Assembly (NCBI RefSeq): GCF_012395815.1
Contig: NZ_JAAZQQ010000002.1
Location: 1-64,000 of the forward strand
From: Roseicyclus persicicus
Lineage (GTDB): Bacteria > Pseudomonadota > Alphaproteobacteria > Rhodobacterales > Rhodobacteraceae
Direction: 5' to 3'
DNA length: 64,000 nucleotides
Numbering within the stretch: position 1 is the stretch's first letter; the number at the start of each line of letters is the position of its first letter. Made by a program: the position numbers and the translations under genes. Shown in pieces: positions 24,793 to 34,100 of the stretch. The notes beneath the pieces are model-generated. The model saw nothing but the letters and a program-made list of their open reading frames with translations. It ran no database searches and was not told the DNA's origin.

Positions 24793-26667
24793 ATGTCAAA
24801 CGAGGAGCTGTTGGCAGCCGCCGCCGAGCTTGACCGCGAGGACGGCGAGGCCGCGCTTGCGCGGCTTGCGGCCCTGCCGCCCGAACCGCAGGGCGCCGCC
24901 CTTGACGATGTCCGCCTCGCGCTGGCGCGGCGCGCCGTGCTGCTGCTCGGCGCCTCGGGGCAGCTGGGCGGGGCCAAGGTGCGCGCCGCCCTCGCGCTGA
25001 TCGACGCCGATCACGCCGCGACCGCCGACCGCGACCCCTGGCTCCTGTGCGGCATGGTCGAGGACGCGGCCCGCGCCCTGCCGCCCGGTGTCGGCATGGG
25101 CCTCGCGCTGCATCGCCTCTGGCCGCTCCTGCCGAGGCTGCCCTACCACGTGCAGTACGAGATGCTGACGGCGACCTTCCTGCACGGCCAGTCCGCCCGG
25201 CTGTTCGCCCTGTGGCGGCACCTGCTGCGCGGGGATCCCGGCTTCGTGCCGGATTTCTGGCAGTTCCAGACGCTCGCCCGCAGCGTGTTCGAGACCGACC
25301 GCCGCACCGCGGCCGACCTCGTGGCGCCGCTTTCGGCCGATTGCGGCCGGCCCGACCTCGGCCCGCTCCTGTCGGTCTATGCCACCTTGCTGCGCCAGAC
25401 CGACTATCTCGGCGGCCTTGCCGCGGCGCGGGCGTTGCCGGACCCGCTGCACCGGGCGCGGCTGGCCGACTACCTGCTCGGGGCCGGCCAGACCGAAGAC
25501 ACCATCGCCGCCGCCGTGGCCGCCCATGCCGACCTTTGCGACGGCGACGCCCCCGAGGACGAGGCCAAGCGCCGCTACATGGCGGCGCGGCAGGCGGGGT
25601 CCGAGGGGCGCTGGGGCGAGGTGCTGTCGCTGACCGACGACGCCGTGCTGAACACGCCCGCGGTCGGTCACGCCGCGCTGTGCCTGCGCGCGCTTGCCCA
25701 TGTGCAGCGCGACGAGACCGGGGCCGCCGCCGAGATCCTCGATCACGTCCGCAACGGCGGGCACGCGCCCTGGTTCCTCGCCATGCGCGCCGACCAGATC
25801 AAGGCCGCCGCCCGCCTGCGCGCGGACACCGGGCAGGCGACCGGGGATCACCCCGCCCCCGCCCTGCGTCGCAGCGCCGGCCGCCCGCTGGCCCAGTCGC
25901 TCTGGGTCGGCCCGCGGCTGCGCTGGATCGAGGAGCTGTCGATCCGGTCCTTCCTCGCCAACGGGTGGCGCTACGCGCTCTACGTCTACGAGATGCCCGA
26001 GAACGTGCCCGAGGGCGTCGAGATCCTGGACGCCGCCGCGATCCTGCCGGCATCCGATCTCTTTGCCGAAAGCCGGAGCAGCGGCATCCACAAGGGCTCG
26101 CTCGGCGCCTTTTCCGACCTGTTCCGCTATGCCCTGATCGCGCAGCGCGGCGGCATGTGGACCGACACCGACGTGCTGAACCTCGACCTGTTCGACCCCG
26201 ATGGCGCGCGGTTCCTGGCGACCGAACGCATCGACGCCGGGGTGGTGGGCCTGAACGGCGCGATGATGGCCGCCCCCGCCGGCTGCGCCCTGCAACGGCG
26301 GGCGCTGGACCGCGCGCGGGCGATCCGCGCCGCCGAGGAGATCCGCTTCACCCGGATCGGGCCGCAGCTCCTGGCCGAGCTGGTCGGCGACGGGCTGGCC
26401 GGCGATCCCGCCTACCACGTCCTGCCCGTGGCCTTCCTGAACCCCTTCGGCTGGATGGAAACCGGGCGGCTGCTCGCGCCCTTCGCCGAGGTCGCCCGCG
26501 CGCCGCGGCTGGCGCAGGCCCGCAACATCCATGTCTATACCGAAACCTGGCGCCTGCTGGGCCTCGGGCTCGACGGCGTGCCCGACGGCGACGGCTTTCT
26601 CGCCACGCTGGCCCGCCGTCTCGCCGAGACCCCCGGCCGCCCGGTCCGCGCGCTGATGGAGGGCTGA
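24793..26667 (+). CDS. large glycosyltransferase, GT32/OCH1-like, with helical N-terminal half
   Basis: This 624-residue protein has an Ala-rich helical first half (1-350), TPR-like in style. The C-terminal catalytic part has LWVGPRLRWIEELSIRSFLA, HKGSLGAFSDLFRYALI and QRGGMWTDTDVLNLDLF. The aDLfRy...GG.w.DtD pattern is that of GT32/OCH1-like and alpha-1,4-glycosyltransferases with a DxD metal site. It is followed four bases later by another glycosyltransferase gene, so the two are co-transcribed. Confidence 0.75.
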   Translation: MSNEELLAAAAELDREDGEAALARLAALPPEPQGAALDDVRLALARRAVLLLGASGQLGGAKVRAALALIDADHAATADRDPWLLCGMVEDAARALPPGVGMGLALHRLWPLLPRLPYHVQYEMLTATFLHGQSARLFALWRHLLRGDPGFVPDFWQFQTLARSVFETDRRTAADLVAPLSADCGRPDLGPLLSVYATLLRQTDYLGGLAAARALPDPLHRARLADYLLGAGQTEDTIAAAVAAHADLCDGDAPEDEAKRRYMAARQAGSEGRWGEVLSLTDDAVLNTPAVGHAALCLRALAHVQRDETGAAAEILDHVRNGGHAPWFLAMRADQIKAAARLRADTGQATGDHPAPALRRSAGRPLAQSLWVGPRLRWIEELSIRSFLANGWRYALYVYEMPENVPEGVEILDAAAILPASDLFAESRSSGIHKGSLGAFSDLFRYALIAQRGGMWTDTDVLNLDLFDPDGARFLATERIDAGVVGLNGAMMAAPAGCALQRRALDRARAIRAAEEIRFTRIGPQLLAELVGDGLAGDPAYHVLPVAFLNPFGWMETGRLLAPFAEVARAPRLAQARNIHVYTETWRLLGLGLDGVPDGDGFLATLARRLAETPGRPVRALMEG

Positions 26668-26670
26668 GCC

Positions 26671-29064
26671 ATGGCGAACGCCTTCACCCGCCTGACCCGG
26701 GCCCTGTTCGCCCGGCGCACCGCCGCCCCCCGGCCGCCGGTGCAGGACTGGTCCGACACGCCGCTGGCCCGCTGGCTGGACCGGCCCGAGCGCCCCCTCG
26801 GGGGCCTCGCCGCCGAGGGCGCCGACCTCTTCGCGCTGATCGCCGGCGAGACCTCGACCGAGGTGCTGGCCGCCGCCATCCGCCGCGCCCGCGCCACCGG
26901 CGACCGCCGGTCCGAGATCGCCGCCAGCGAGCGGCTGGTGGCGCTGACCGCGGCGCCCGATGTCGCCTGCCCGCTGGCCGAGCTTCTGTTCTGGTCGGGC
27001 CGGCCCGACCGCGCCGCCGCCGTTCTTGCCGCGACGCCCCGGCCCGCCGAGGCGCCCGGCACCTGGGACATGACCGCCGTGCTGCTGGCGGCCTCGGGCG
27101 CCGACCCGGTGCGCGGCCGCGACGAGGCCGTGGCCATCGCCGGGGGGGCCACGGGCGGGCTGCGCGCGGCGCTGGTCGCGCGCATCGTCGAGGCCGACCT
27201 GCGCCGGGGCGACACCGCCGCCGCCCAGTCCCTTCTCGACGCCGAGCGCGGGGCCGGCGGCTGGCGCAAGCCGCTCGCCCTTCTCGCGGTCCGCACGCGG
27301 CTCGTGGCCGAGGGGCCCGAGGCGGCGCTCGCACTCCTGCAGGCCGAGGACGTGACCGCGGCGATCGGCGACGACGCCGAGGCCGCCGCGGCGATCGAGG
27401 CGCGGGTCAGGGCGGCGCTGGGCCGGCACGAGGAGGTGTGCGAGCGCCTGTTCCCCCTGATCGCCGAGGCGCCGTGGAGCTGGTCGCTCTATGCGCCGGC
27501 CGGCGAGGCGGCCTGGAACTGCGACCGGCTGCGCGACTTCGCCGATCTTCTCGACCGGGCCGCCGCGCTCTACCCGGCGCGCACCGACCTGCTGCAGCTG
27601 CGATGCACCGCCGCCGCCGACCTCGGCGAATTCGAGCTGGCCGAGCGCCTGCTGGCCGAGCTGCGTCCGCGCTCCGAATGGGCCTACCACGAAGCCCGCC
27701 TCGCGCTGGTCTGCCAGCGCCCCGGCGACGGGCAGCTGGACGCGGCGCTGGCCGAGGCCGAGGCCGCCGGCGTGCCGGCGCGGGTGCCGGCCATGGTGGT
27801 GGCCTCCTTCGCCTATTTCTACGGCGCCGCGCAGGTCGGGCTCGACCGCGCGCTCGACATGATCGCCCCCTTCGCGGACATGTCCGGCGAGGACGCGGGC
27901 TATGCCCGGCTGCGCCTGCGCCTGCTGATCGGGCTCGGCCGCGACGCGGCGGCCGAGGCGCTGTGGCAGGGCCTGCCCCCCGGGCTCCGGCGCGAGGCCG
28001 GGCTGGAGCCCTTCGGCCTCTATTTCGAGCAGCGGGCCGGCCGGCACGCGGCCGCCCGCGCCGGCTGGACCCGCCACCTTGCCCGGACGGCCCCGGTGGC
28101 GCTGAACGCGCGCTCGGCCTATCCCGACTGCCTTGCCCTGAAATACGACGCCGCCGCCGGGTCGCCCCGCGACGTGTTCCTGTTCCTGACCGTCTTCAAC
28201 GGGATCGAGTACATCGACTGGTTCCTCGCCTACTACCGCCGGCTCGGGGTGGCGCAGTTCTTCATCGTCGACAACGGCTCGACCGACGGCACCCGCGAGC
28301 GGCTCCTGGCCGAACCCGACGTGTCCCTGTTCCATGCCGGCGGCAGCTTCCGCCGCTCGGGCTGCGGCGTGTTCTGGGTCAACCACCTGCTGCGGCGCTT
28401 CGGCGCCGGCCACTGGTGCCTGCATGTCGACATGGACGAGGCCTTCGTCTTTCCGCACATGGACGCCGGCCGCAGCCTGCGCGATTTCCTCGACTTCCTC
28501 GAGGCCGAGGGGGCCGAGGGCGCGGCCGGCGCGATGATCGACATCTACCCCGCCGATCTGGCCTCCGCCGCGGCCGAGGCCGCCGGGGGCGGCGACCCCT
28601 TCGCCGCCAGCCGCTACGTCGACCGCGACTACAGCTTCCTGCCCTGCGAGACCCCGCCCTACGTCTTCGTGCAGGGCGGGCTCCGGTCGCGGCTCACCGG
28701 CCGCAGCCTGATGATGACCAAGGCGCCGCTGATCCGCATGGCACCCGATGTCGCCTACCTGGTGACCAACCACCAGCACACCCACCTGCCGCTGTCGTCG
28801 GTCCGCGTCGGCCTGCTGCACTACAAGTTCGTCGGCGACATCCGCGCCCGGCTGGCCGAGGCGATCGACCGGCAGGAGCACTTCATGGGCGCCCGCTTCT
28901 ACCGTGCGCTCGCCGCCCCGGTCGAGGCGGGCGCGGCAGGCGCGGGCGGGGGGTTCCTGTCGCCCTGGAGCGTGCCGTGCGAGGGGCCCCGAACCCTTGT
29001 CGACCTCGGCCTGATCGCTAGTTCCCCGGGGTGGGATGGCTGGAATGCCACGGCCGGGGCCTGA
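26671..29064 (+). CDS. glycosyltransferase (Glyco_tranf_2_4/GT92-like) with long TPR-like N-terminus
   Basis: This is a 797-residue protein. Residues 1-480 are Ala/Leu/Glu-rich helical repeats. Residues about 495-750 are a catalytic domain: FLFLTVFNGIEYIDWFLAYY, FIVDNGSTDGTRERL, WCLHVDMDEAFVFP (DxD) and HYKFVGD. This order matches the glycosyltransferase 2/92-like family in which NGSTDGT contacts the nucleotide sugar. The helical half may bind a partner or long substrate. It lies directly behind the GT32-like gene. Function is probably surface polysaccharide assembly; the sugar is unknown. Confidence 0.78.
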   Translation: MANAFTRLTRALFARRTAAPRPPVQDWSDTPLARWLDRPERPLGGLAAEGADLFALIAGETSTEVLAAAIRRARATGDRRSEIAASERLVALTAAPDVACPLAELLFWSGRPDRAAAVLAATPRPAEAPGTWDMTAVLLAASGADPVRGRDEAVAIAGGATGGLRAALVARIVEADLRRGDTAAAQSLLDAERGAGGWRKPLALLAVRTRLVAEGPEAALALLQAEDVTAAIGDDAEAAAAIEARVRAALGRHEEVCERLFPLIAEAPWSWSLYAPAGEAAWNCDRLRDFADLLDRAAALYPARTDLLQLRCTAAADLGEFELAERLLAELRPRSEWAYHEARLALVCQRPGDGQLDAALAEAEAAGVPARVPAMVVASFAYFYGAAQVGLDRALDMIAPFADMSGEDAGYARLRLRLLIGLGRDAAAEALWQGLPPGLRREAGLEPFGLYFEQRAGRHAAARAGWTRHLARTAPVALNARSAYPDCLALKYDAAAGSPRDVFLFLTVFNGIEYIDWFLAYYRRLGVAQFFIVDNGSTDGTRERLLAEPDVSLFHAGGSFRRSGCGVFWVNHLLRRFGAGHWCLHVDMDEAFVFPHMDAGRSLRDFLDFLEAEGAEGAAGAMIDIYPADLASAAAEAAGGGDPFAASRYVDRDYSFLPCETPPYVFVQGGLRSRLTGRSLMMTKAPLIRMAPDVAYLVTNHQHTHLPLSSVRVGLLHYKFVGDIRARLAEAIDRQEHFMGARFYRALAAPVEAGAAGAGGGFLSPWSVPCEGPRTLVDLGLIASSPGWDGWNATAGA

Positions 29065-29066
29065 AA

Positions 29067-29111
29067 CTTTCGTCGCGCGAAGACAGCCATTGTGTGCGGG
29101 CCCGACGAAAG
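29067..29111. promoter_or_regulatory. 9-bp perfect inverted repeat upstream of the 29.15 kb gene
   Basis: CTTTCGTCG (29067-29075) and CGACGAAAG (29103-29111) lie about 45-85 bases before the ATG at 29154. The position fits an operator or a hairpin ending the upstream transcript. No T tract follows. Confidence 0.35.
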
Positions 29112-29153
29112 ATACGTTTCGCTTGCAAATCACAACGGCAGGGAGACCGTGCC

Positions 29154-29492
29154 ATGAAGATGTCGTTCAGTTCCTTCCTTCGCCTGCTCGTCTCGGCGAT
29201 CCCCCTGATCGGCGCGAGCACGGCCACGTCGGCGCTTCCGATCCGCCCCGCCGAGCACCAGTCCTCGCAGTGGATGCAGACCCGCACCACCGACACCGCC
29301 GAGGCCTACACGCGCTTCATCCTCGAGAACCCCGACAGCCCGATGGTCGCCGAGGCCCGTGCGCGCCTCGCTACGCTGGCCCGGGTCGAGGCGGCGGTGA
29401 CCGCGCGGCTGCAGCCCGCCGTCGACCGGGCGCTCGAGTCCCCGCAGCAGGACGCTGCGACCGGCGGCTTCGGCCGCATCATGAACATCTGA
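29154..29492 (+). CDS. small secreted protein with one TPR-like segment
   Basis: This 112-residue protein has a signal peptide (MKMSFSSFLRLLVSAIPLIG, cleavage near TSA-LP). The mature part carries TAEAYTRFILENPDSPMVAE, which resembles one helical pair of the TPR/YbgF type. GGGAGA lies upstream of the ATG. It lies directly before the BcsS-like gene, 17 bases from stop to start, so a joint role in the envelope is likely. Function is unknown. Confidence 0.65.
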   Translation: MKMSFSSFLRLLVSAIPLIGASTATSALPIRPAEHQSSQWMQTRTTDTAEAYTRFILENPDSPMVAEARARLATLARVEAAVTARLQPAVDRALESPQQDAATGGFGRIMNI

Positions 29493-29509
29493 CGCGCGAG
29501 GATTCCGCC

Positions 29510-30217
29510 GTGACCCGATCCATCCGTACCTCCGCCGTCGTCGCCGCGATGGCCCTTGGCGTCTCGGCGCTGCCGGCCCACGCGAACGAGACCGAGATCA
29601 TCGGCATCTTCAACTCGGCCGAGAACGACTCGACATACGTCTCGGCCAGCCTGCGCTACAGCTTCGGCGACTCACTCGACAGCGGCCTGATCCTGCGCGG
29701 CGACATCGCGCGCGGCAACTACGGCTTCAACGTCGGCGGCACCTCCGTCGACGGGACCATCGACACGCTGCGCCTGCTGCTCGGCTACGCGATCCCGTTC
29801 GGTGACAACAAGCTGACCTTCTGGGGCGGTGTGAGCTCCCGCGAGCGCACCCACAGCCCGCTGGTGGCTCCGCTCGTCGACGAGGACGGCGTGGGCGGCT
29901 TCGCGGCCATCGAATACGACGCGGTGCTTCCGGGGCAGGGCAACTTCTCCGCGCTGGCCGAGTATGACAGCGTCTTCCACACCACCTACACCAGCGCCTA
30001 CGCGGTCTGGGAAGTGGGCGGCGTGATGGTCGGCCCGACGGCCAACCTCCTGTGGGAAGACGACTACGAGCGCCGCGCCCTCGGCCTGCGCGTGCAGGCG
30101 CCGCTGGGCAACGGCCTCGAACTCGTGCTGACCGGGGCCTGGGCCGAGGGGGGCAGCAACGGCAACCTCGACGTCGACTCGTCCTACATCGAACTGCAGT
30201 TCAGCAGCCGCTTCTGA
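29510..30217 (+). CDS. outer-membrane beta-barrel, BcsS-like (cellulose biosynthesis protein family)
   Basis: This 235-residue protein has a signal peptide ending PAHA-NE (residues about 1-25). The mature part consists of amphipathic beta strands (YVSASLRYSFGD, LRLLLGYAIPFGDNKLTFWGG, YAVWEVGGVMVGP) and ends in Phe, as outer-membrane barrels do. Strand style and length fit the BcsS family found near polysaccharide synthesis genes in alphaproteobacteria. The start is a GTG with GAGGA eight bases upstream. No cellulose synthase is nearby, so the name is only by resemblance. Confidence 0.6.
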   Translation: MTRSIRTSAVVAAMALGVSALPAHANETEIIGIFNSAENDSTYVSASLRYSFGDSLDSGLILRGDIARGNYGFNVGGTSVDGTIDTLRLLLGYAIPFGDNKLTFWGGVSSRERTHSPLVAPLVDEDGVGGFAAIEYDAVLPGQGNFSALAEYDSVFHTTYTSAYAVWEVGGVMVGPTANLLWEDDYERRALGLRVQAPLGNGLELVLTGAWAEGGSNGNLDVDSSYIELQFSSRF

Positions 30218-30240
30218 CCGACCCCGGGGGCCCGCCGCCC

Positions 30241-31125
30241 ATGCCTGACGATGCAAGGACGGCGGCCGGGGACGGCCCCATGCTGGATTACGACCTGCTG
30301 CGGCGGTCGGCCGTGCTGCTGGGCGACTATCGCACCGGCACGCAGTACCTGAAGCTGCTGCTGTCGCAGGTCACCGGCTTCCGTGCGCCGGTCGAGCCCT
30401 TCGGTCATTTCGATGACCGCAGCCTCGACGGCCACGGAGAGGCGATCGACATCGGCCACACGCTGGAAACCGTGGTGCGCGAGGGCGCCCTCGACACCCG
30501 CGACCTGATCCTCGACCCGAACCGCGCCATCGCCGCCTACCTCGCGCTGTTGCAGGCGCGCGTGCCGCAGGGCGACCCGCGCGGCGAGCCGTCGCCCTTC
30601 CTGCTCGACATCAAGTACGACCACTGCTTCCGCTTCGGGGCCGAGGCGCCCGGCCGGACGCCGACCCTGCTGCGCTGGCTGGTGGCGCACCGGCTGCCCT
30701 TCATCCACCTGATCCGCCGCGATGCGATCGGGCAGGCGATCTCGGCCGCCGTCGCCGAGGAGCGCGGCGTCTGGCTCGAGACCGACAGGTTCCGGGGCGA
30801 CCGGCCCGCCGGCGGCATCTACCTCGACCCCGCCGTCATCGTCGACGCCGCGATCGCCCACCGCGAGGCCCGGCGCGAGATGCAGGCCCAGCTTGCCCGG
30901 CTGGGCGCCCGTGTGCTGGTCATCGCCTACGAGGATGCCATCGGCCCGGGGCGGCCGGGCCAGCTCAGGCGGGCGATGCGGTTCCTCGACGTGTGGGTCC
31001 GAATGCCGGCCGAGGCCGCGCCTGTGACCCGGTCGCAGGCCAGCCACGAGATGGTGGCGAACCTGCCCGAGATCCTCGACGCGGCCCTCAGGGCCGACCC
31101 CGAGCTGGTCGGCCGCGCCTACTGA
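30241..31125 (+). CDS. Stf0-like sulfotransferase
   Basis: This is a 294-residue PAPS-dependent sulfotransferase. The 5'-phosphosulfate loop is in LLGDYRTGTQYLKLLL (near residues 30-45). The 3'-phosphate region is HLIRRDAIGQAISAAVAEERGVW, with the Arg-x3-Gln-Ala-x-Ser pattern of Stf0 (trehalose sulfotransferase) enzymes. The start may be 30241 or Met at 30280. It ends tail-to-tail with the NRPS gene and the two frames overlap by 7 bases. It may sulfate a surface glycan or the NRPS product; neither is shown. Confidence 0.8.
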   Translation: MPDDARTAAGDGPMLDYDLLRRSAVLLGDYRTGTQYLKLLLSQVTGFRAPVEPFGHFDDRSLDGHGEAIDIGHTLETVVREGALDTRDLILDPNRAIAAYLALLQARVPQGDPRGEPSPFLLDIKYDHCFRFGAEAPGRTPTLLRWLVAHRLPFIHLIRRDAIGQAISAAVAEERGVWLETDRFRGDRPAGGIYLDPAVIVDAAIAHREARREMQAQLARLGARVLVIAYEDAIGPGRPGQLRRAMRFLDVWVRMPAEAAPVTRSQASHEMVANLPEILDAALRADPELVGRAY

Positions 31126-34100
31126 GGCACTGCTTCGCTTGTTTTCGCTGCCCACAGCCGGCGCAGCCCGGCGATCGACGGGTCGCCCCGCCACAGCTCC
31201 TCCGCCGCGTCGATCAGTGACAGCGCAAAGGCGTCGTCCTGCGGCACCAGAACCAGGCGCAGCACGGCCTCGTAATGCGGCAGCAGGGTCTCGCTGCGCG
31301 CAAGCGCGCGGGCGCTCAGGTCGTAGGCCCGGCCACGCTGCCCGGTCATGCGGGCGACGCAGGCCTGCGCCAGCAGCGCGTCCACGCGATCAGGGCCGTC
31401 CCGGTCGAGCAGCGCGGCCAGCCCCGCCGCCTCGGCGTCGCGCCCGCGCGACAGCAGCCGCGCGACCCGCTGCAGCCCGGTCCCCGGGCGGCCGACCGTC
31501 CGCGCACCGCCATGCCCGCGCGCGATCAGCCGGTCGCCGAGCCAGGCCAGGCCCGCCGTGTCGAGCGCGTGGGCCGTGACGTGCCAGGCCCCGATGTCGA
31601 CCCGTCCGGGCCGCAGCAGCATCGCCGCCGCCTCCCGCGCAAGCCGCGCGCGCGCCCCGGCCTCGGCCAGGATCTGCAGGCGTTCCACGTCCACCACCAG
31701 CGGCAGCGCCCCGGTTTCGCGCAGCAGCGCGTCGAACAGCGGGATCGCGGCGGAGGGGTCCGGGCCGTGGGCGGCGGCGACCGCCGCGTGCAGCGCGTCG
31801 AGCTGCGCGTCGGTCCAGGCCTCCTGCCGCTGCTCCGGCGGCGACCCGTCGCCGGCGATGATCCGCTCGACGGTCTGCGCCAGCTGTGGCGCCACCGCCC
31901 GCTGCACCGCCTCCAGGTGCATCATGTCCACCGGCCACACCGCCAGGCCGCCGCGGGCCAGGATCGACCAGTCCCGCGGCGTCGCCAGGCGCGGCCACGG
32001 GTAGCCGCGGGTGCACCAGATGAAATCCGCCCGCGTCACGAAGGGGCGGGCGCGGTGCGCGCGGCGCAGCGTCTCGAGCCAGTCGAGCCGCGTGGTGCCC
32101 TGCTCCTCGCCCGTGGTGGCGCGCCGGCGCGGGACCAGCGTGTTGCCGGGGTCGACCATGATGACCTGCGCGGGCGGGCGGCCCCGATCCTCCAGCACCG
32201 CGGTCAGCGCCGCCGCGAGGTAGCCCGACAGGGAATACCCCGCGATGGCGAAGGGGCGGTCGGGCGGGATGGTCTCGGCGATGGTGTCGGCGAACACACC
32301 GCAGAGCGCCTCCAGGTCGGCCGGGCGGTCGGGCGATGCGGCGGTCCAGGGCGCGCGCAGCCCGAGGATGGACGGCCCGCCCGGGTCGAGGAACGGCAGC
32401 AGGTTGGCGATCCAGCCCGGCTCGCCCGTCAGGCCCGGCAGGCAGACCAGCGGCGGCCGCGCCGGGTTGCCCGCCCGCAGCACCAGCGACAGCGCCGACC
32501 GCGCCGCGGCAGCCGCGGGCGCAGTGGCCCGGCCGGCGGCGACCGCGTCCTCCAGCACCCCCATCCGCGGGTCGCGCAGGAAGGCCGCGGCCTCGACCGT
32601 CGTCTCAAGCTCGCGCTCGACGCGGGCCAGCATCCGGAGCGCCAGCAGAGAATGCCCGCCCAGCGTGAAGAAATCCGCCTCCCGGCCCAGGCCCACCGGC
32701 CCCAGCAGGTCGGTCCAGATCCGGGCAAGGCGCGGGTCGGCGGCGCGCGCCGCGGTGTCGCCCCCGGCCTCCTGCGCGCGGCGCCGGGCCGCGAGGCCGT
32801 CGAGCGCGCGGCGGTCGATCTTGCCGTTCGCCGTCAGCGGCAGGCCCTCGGGCAGATGCACCAGCCGGCCCGGCATCAGCTGCCGGGGCAGGCGCCGGCT
32901 GAGGCCCCGGCGCGCCTCGGCCTCCAGCGCGGCCGAGGTCGGCGCCGCGGCATCGGCCTCGGTCTCGAAGAACGCCTCGAGCGCGGTCACGGTGCCGGCC
33001 GGGCCGTCGCAGACCGCGCGCACCGCCGCGGCCCGCACCCCGGGCAGGGCGGTCAGCGCGGCCTCGATCTCGGCCGGTTCGATCCGGTAGCCGTTCAGCT
33101 TCACCTGCGCGTCGATCCGCCCGAGATGGTCGATGGCCGATCCGTCGGCCCGCCAGCGGCACAGGTCGCCGGTGCGGTAGAGCCGCAGCGCCGGCCCCGC
33201 CGGCAGCCCCAGCGCCTCGGGCCGGACGGTGACGAAGGCGCGCGCCGTGCGCTCGGGGTCCTGATTGTATCCCAGCGCCAGGCCCGGCCCGCCGACCAGA
33301 AGCTCGCCCGCGAAGCCGAAGGGCACCGCGCGCATCGCCGCGTTCACGATGACGACGCTGTTGCCGGGCAGGGGCCGCCCGATCGGCCCCGAGACCGCGT
33401 CGCCATGCTCGCGCCCGATCGGGCCGCCGGTGGTCAGGGCACCGTTCTCGGTCGGGCCGTAGACGTTCCACAGTGTGATCCCCGGATGCGCCGCGAGGAT
33501 GCGCTCGGCATGGGGGCGCGACAGCGCCTCGCCGCCGACCAGCAGCTGCCGCAGACGCGCGAAGCAGCCCGGATCCTCGTCGGCCAGCGCGTTGAACAGC
33601 GCCGTCGACAGGAAGGCGATGGTGCATCCGGGCGACGCCACGACCTCGGCGAAGTCCTGCAGGGTCGCGGGCGTCCGGGGCGGACAGATCAGCTCCGCCC
33701 TGTTCAGCAGGGCGCCCCAGATCTCGATGAAGGCCCCGTCGAAGCCCGGCGACGCCAGCTGCACGATCCCGTCCCCCGGCCCGGGCCGCACCGGGAACGA
33801 CCCGAAGGCCAGCCGCGTCAGCGCCGCATGGGGGATGACCGCGCCCTTGGCCGGGCCCGTGGTTCCCGAGGTGAACACGATGCAGGCGGGCCGCGCGGGC
33901 GACCGGTCGCCCAGCCGCGGCGCCGGGCGGCCGGGGACGGGCGTGGGGGGCAGGGCCACCGCCCGGCAGCCCGTGCCGCCGGCCGCCGCGACCGTGGCGA
34001 CGGCGGCGGCCGCCGCGGCGTCGGGGCACAGGATCACCCGGCAGCCCGAGGCGGCGACGATCCGGCCGATCCGTTCGTCGGGGTAGTCGGGGTCGATGGG

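Noticed and set aside
24796-29133. A 1445-codon minus-strand frame opposite the two large glycosyltransferases
   Set aside because: It is low-complexity antisense translation (Gly, Arg, Gln-rich) with no motif. The plus-strand genes have conserved catalytic segments.
29036-29509. A longer N-terminus for the BcsS-like protein
   Set aside because: The extension is out-of-frame translation of the preceding small gene; the GTG at 29510 starts a clear signal peptide with a ribosome site.
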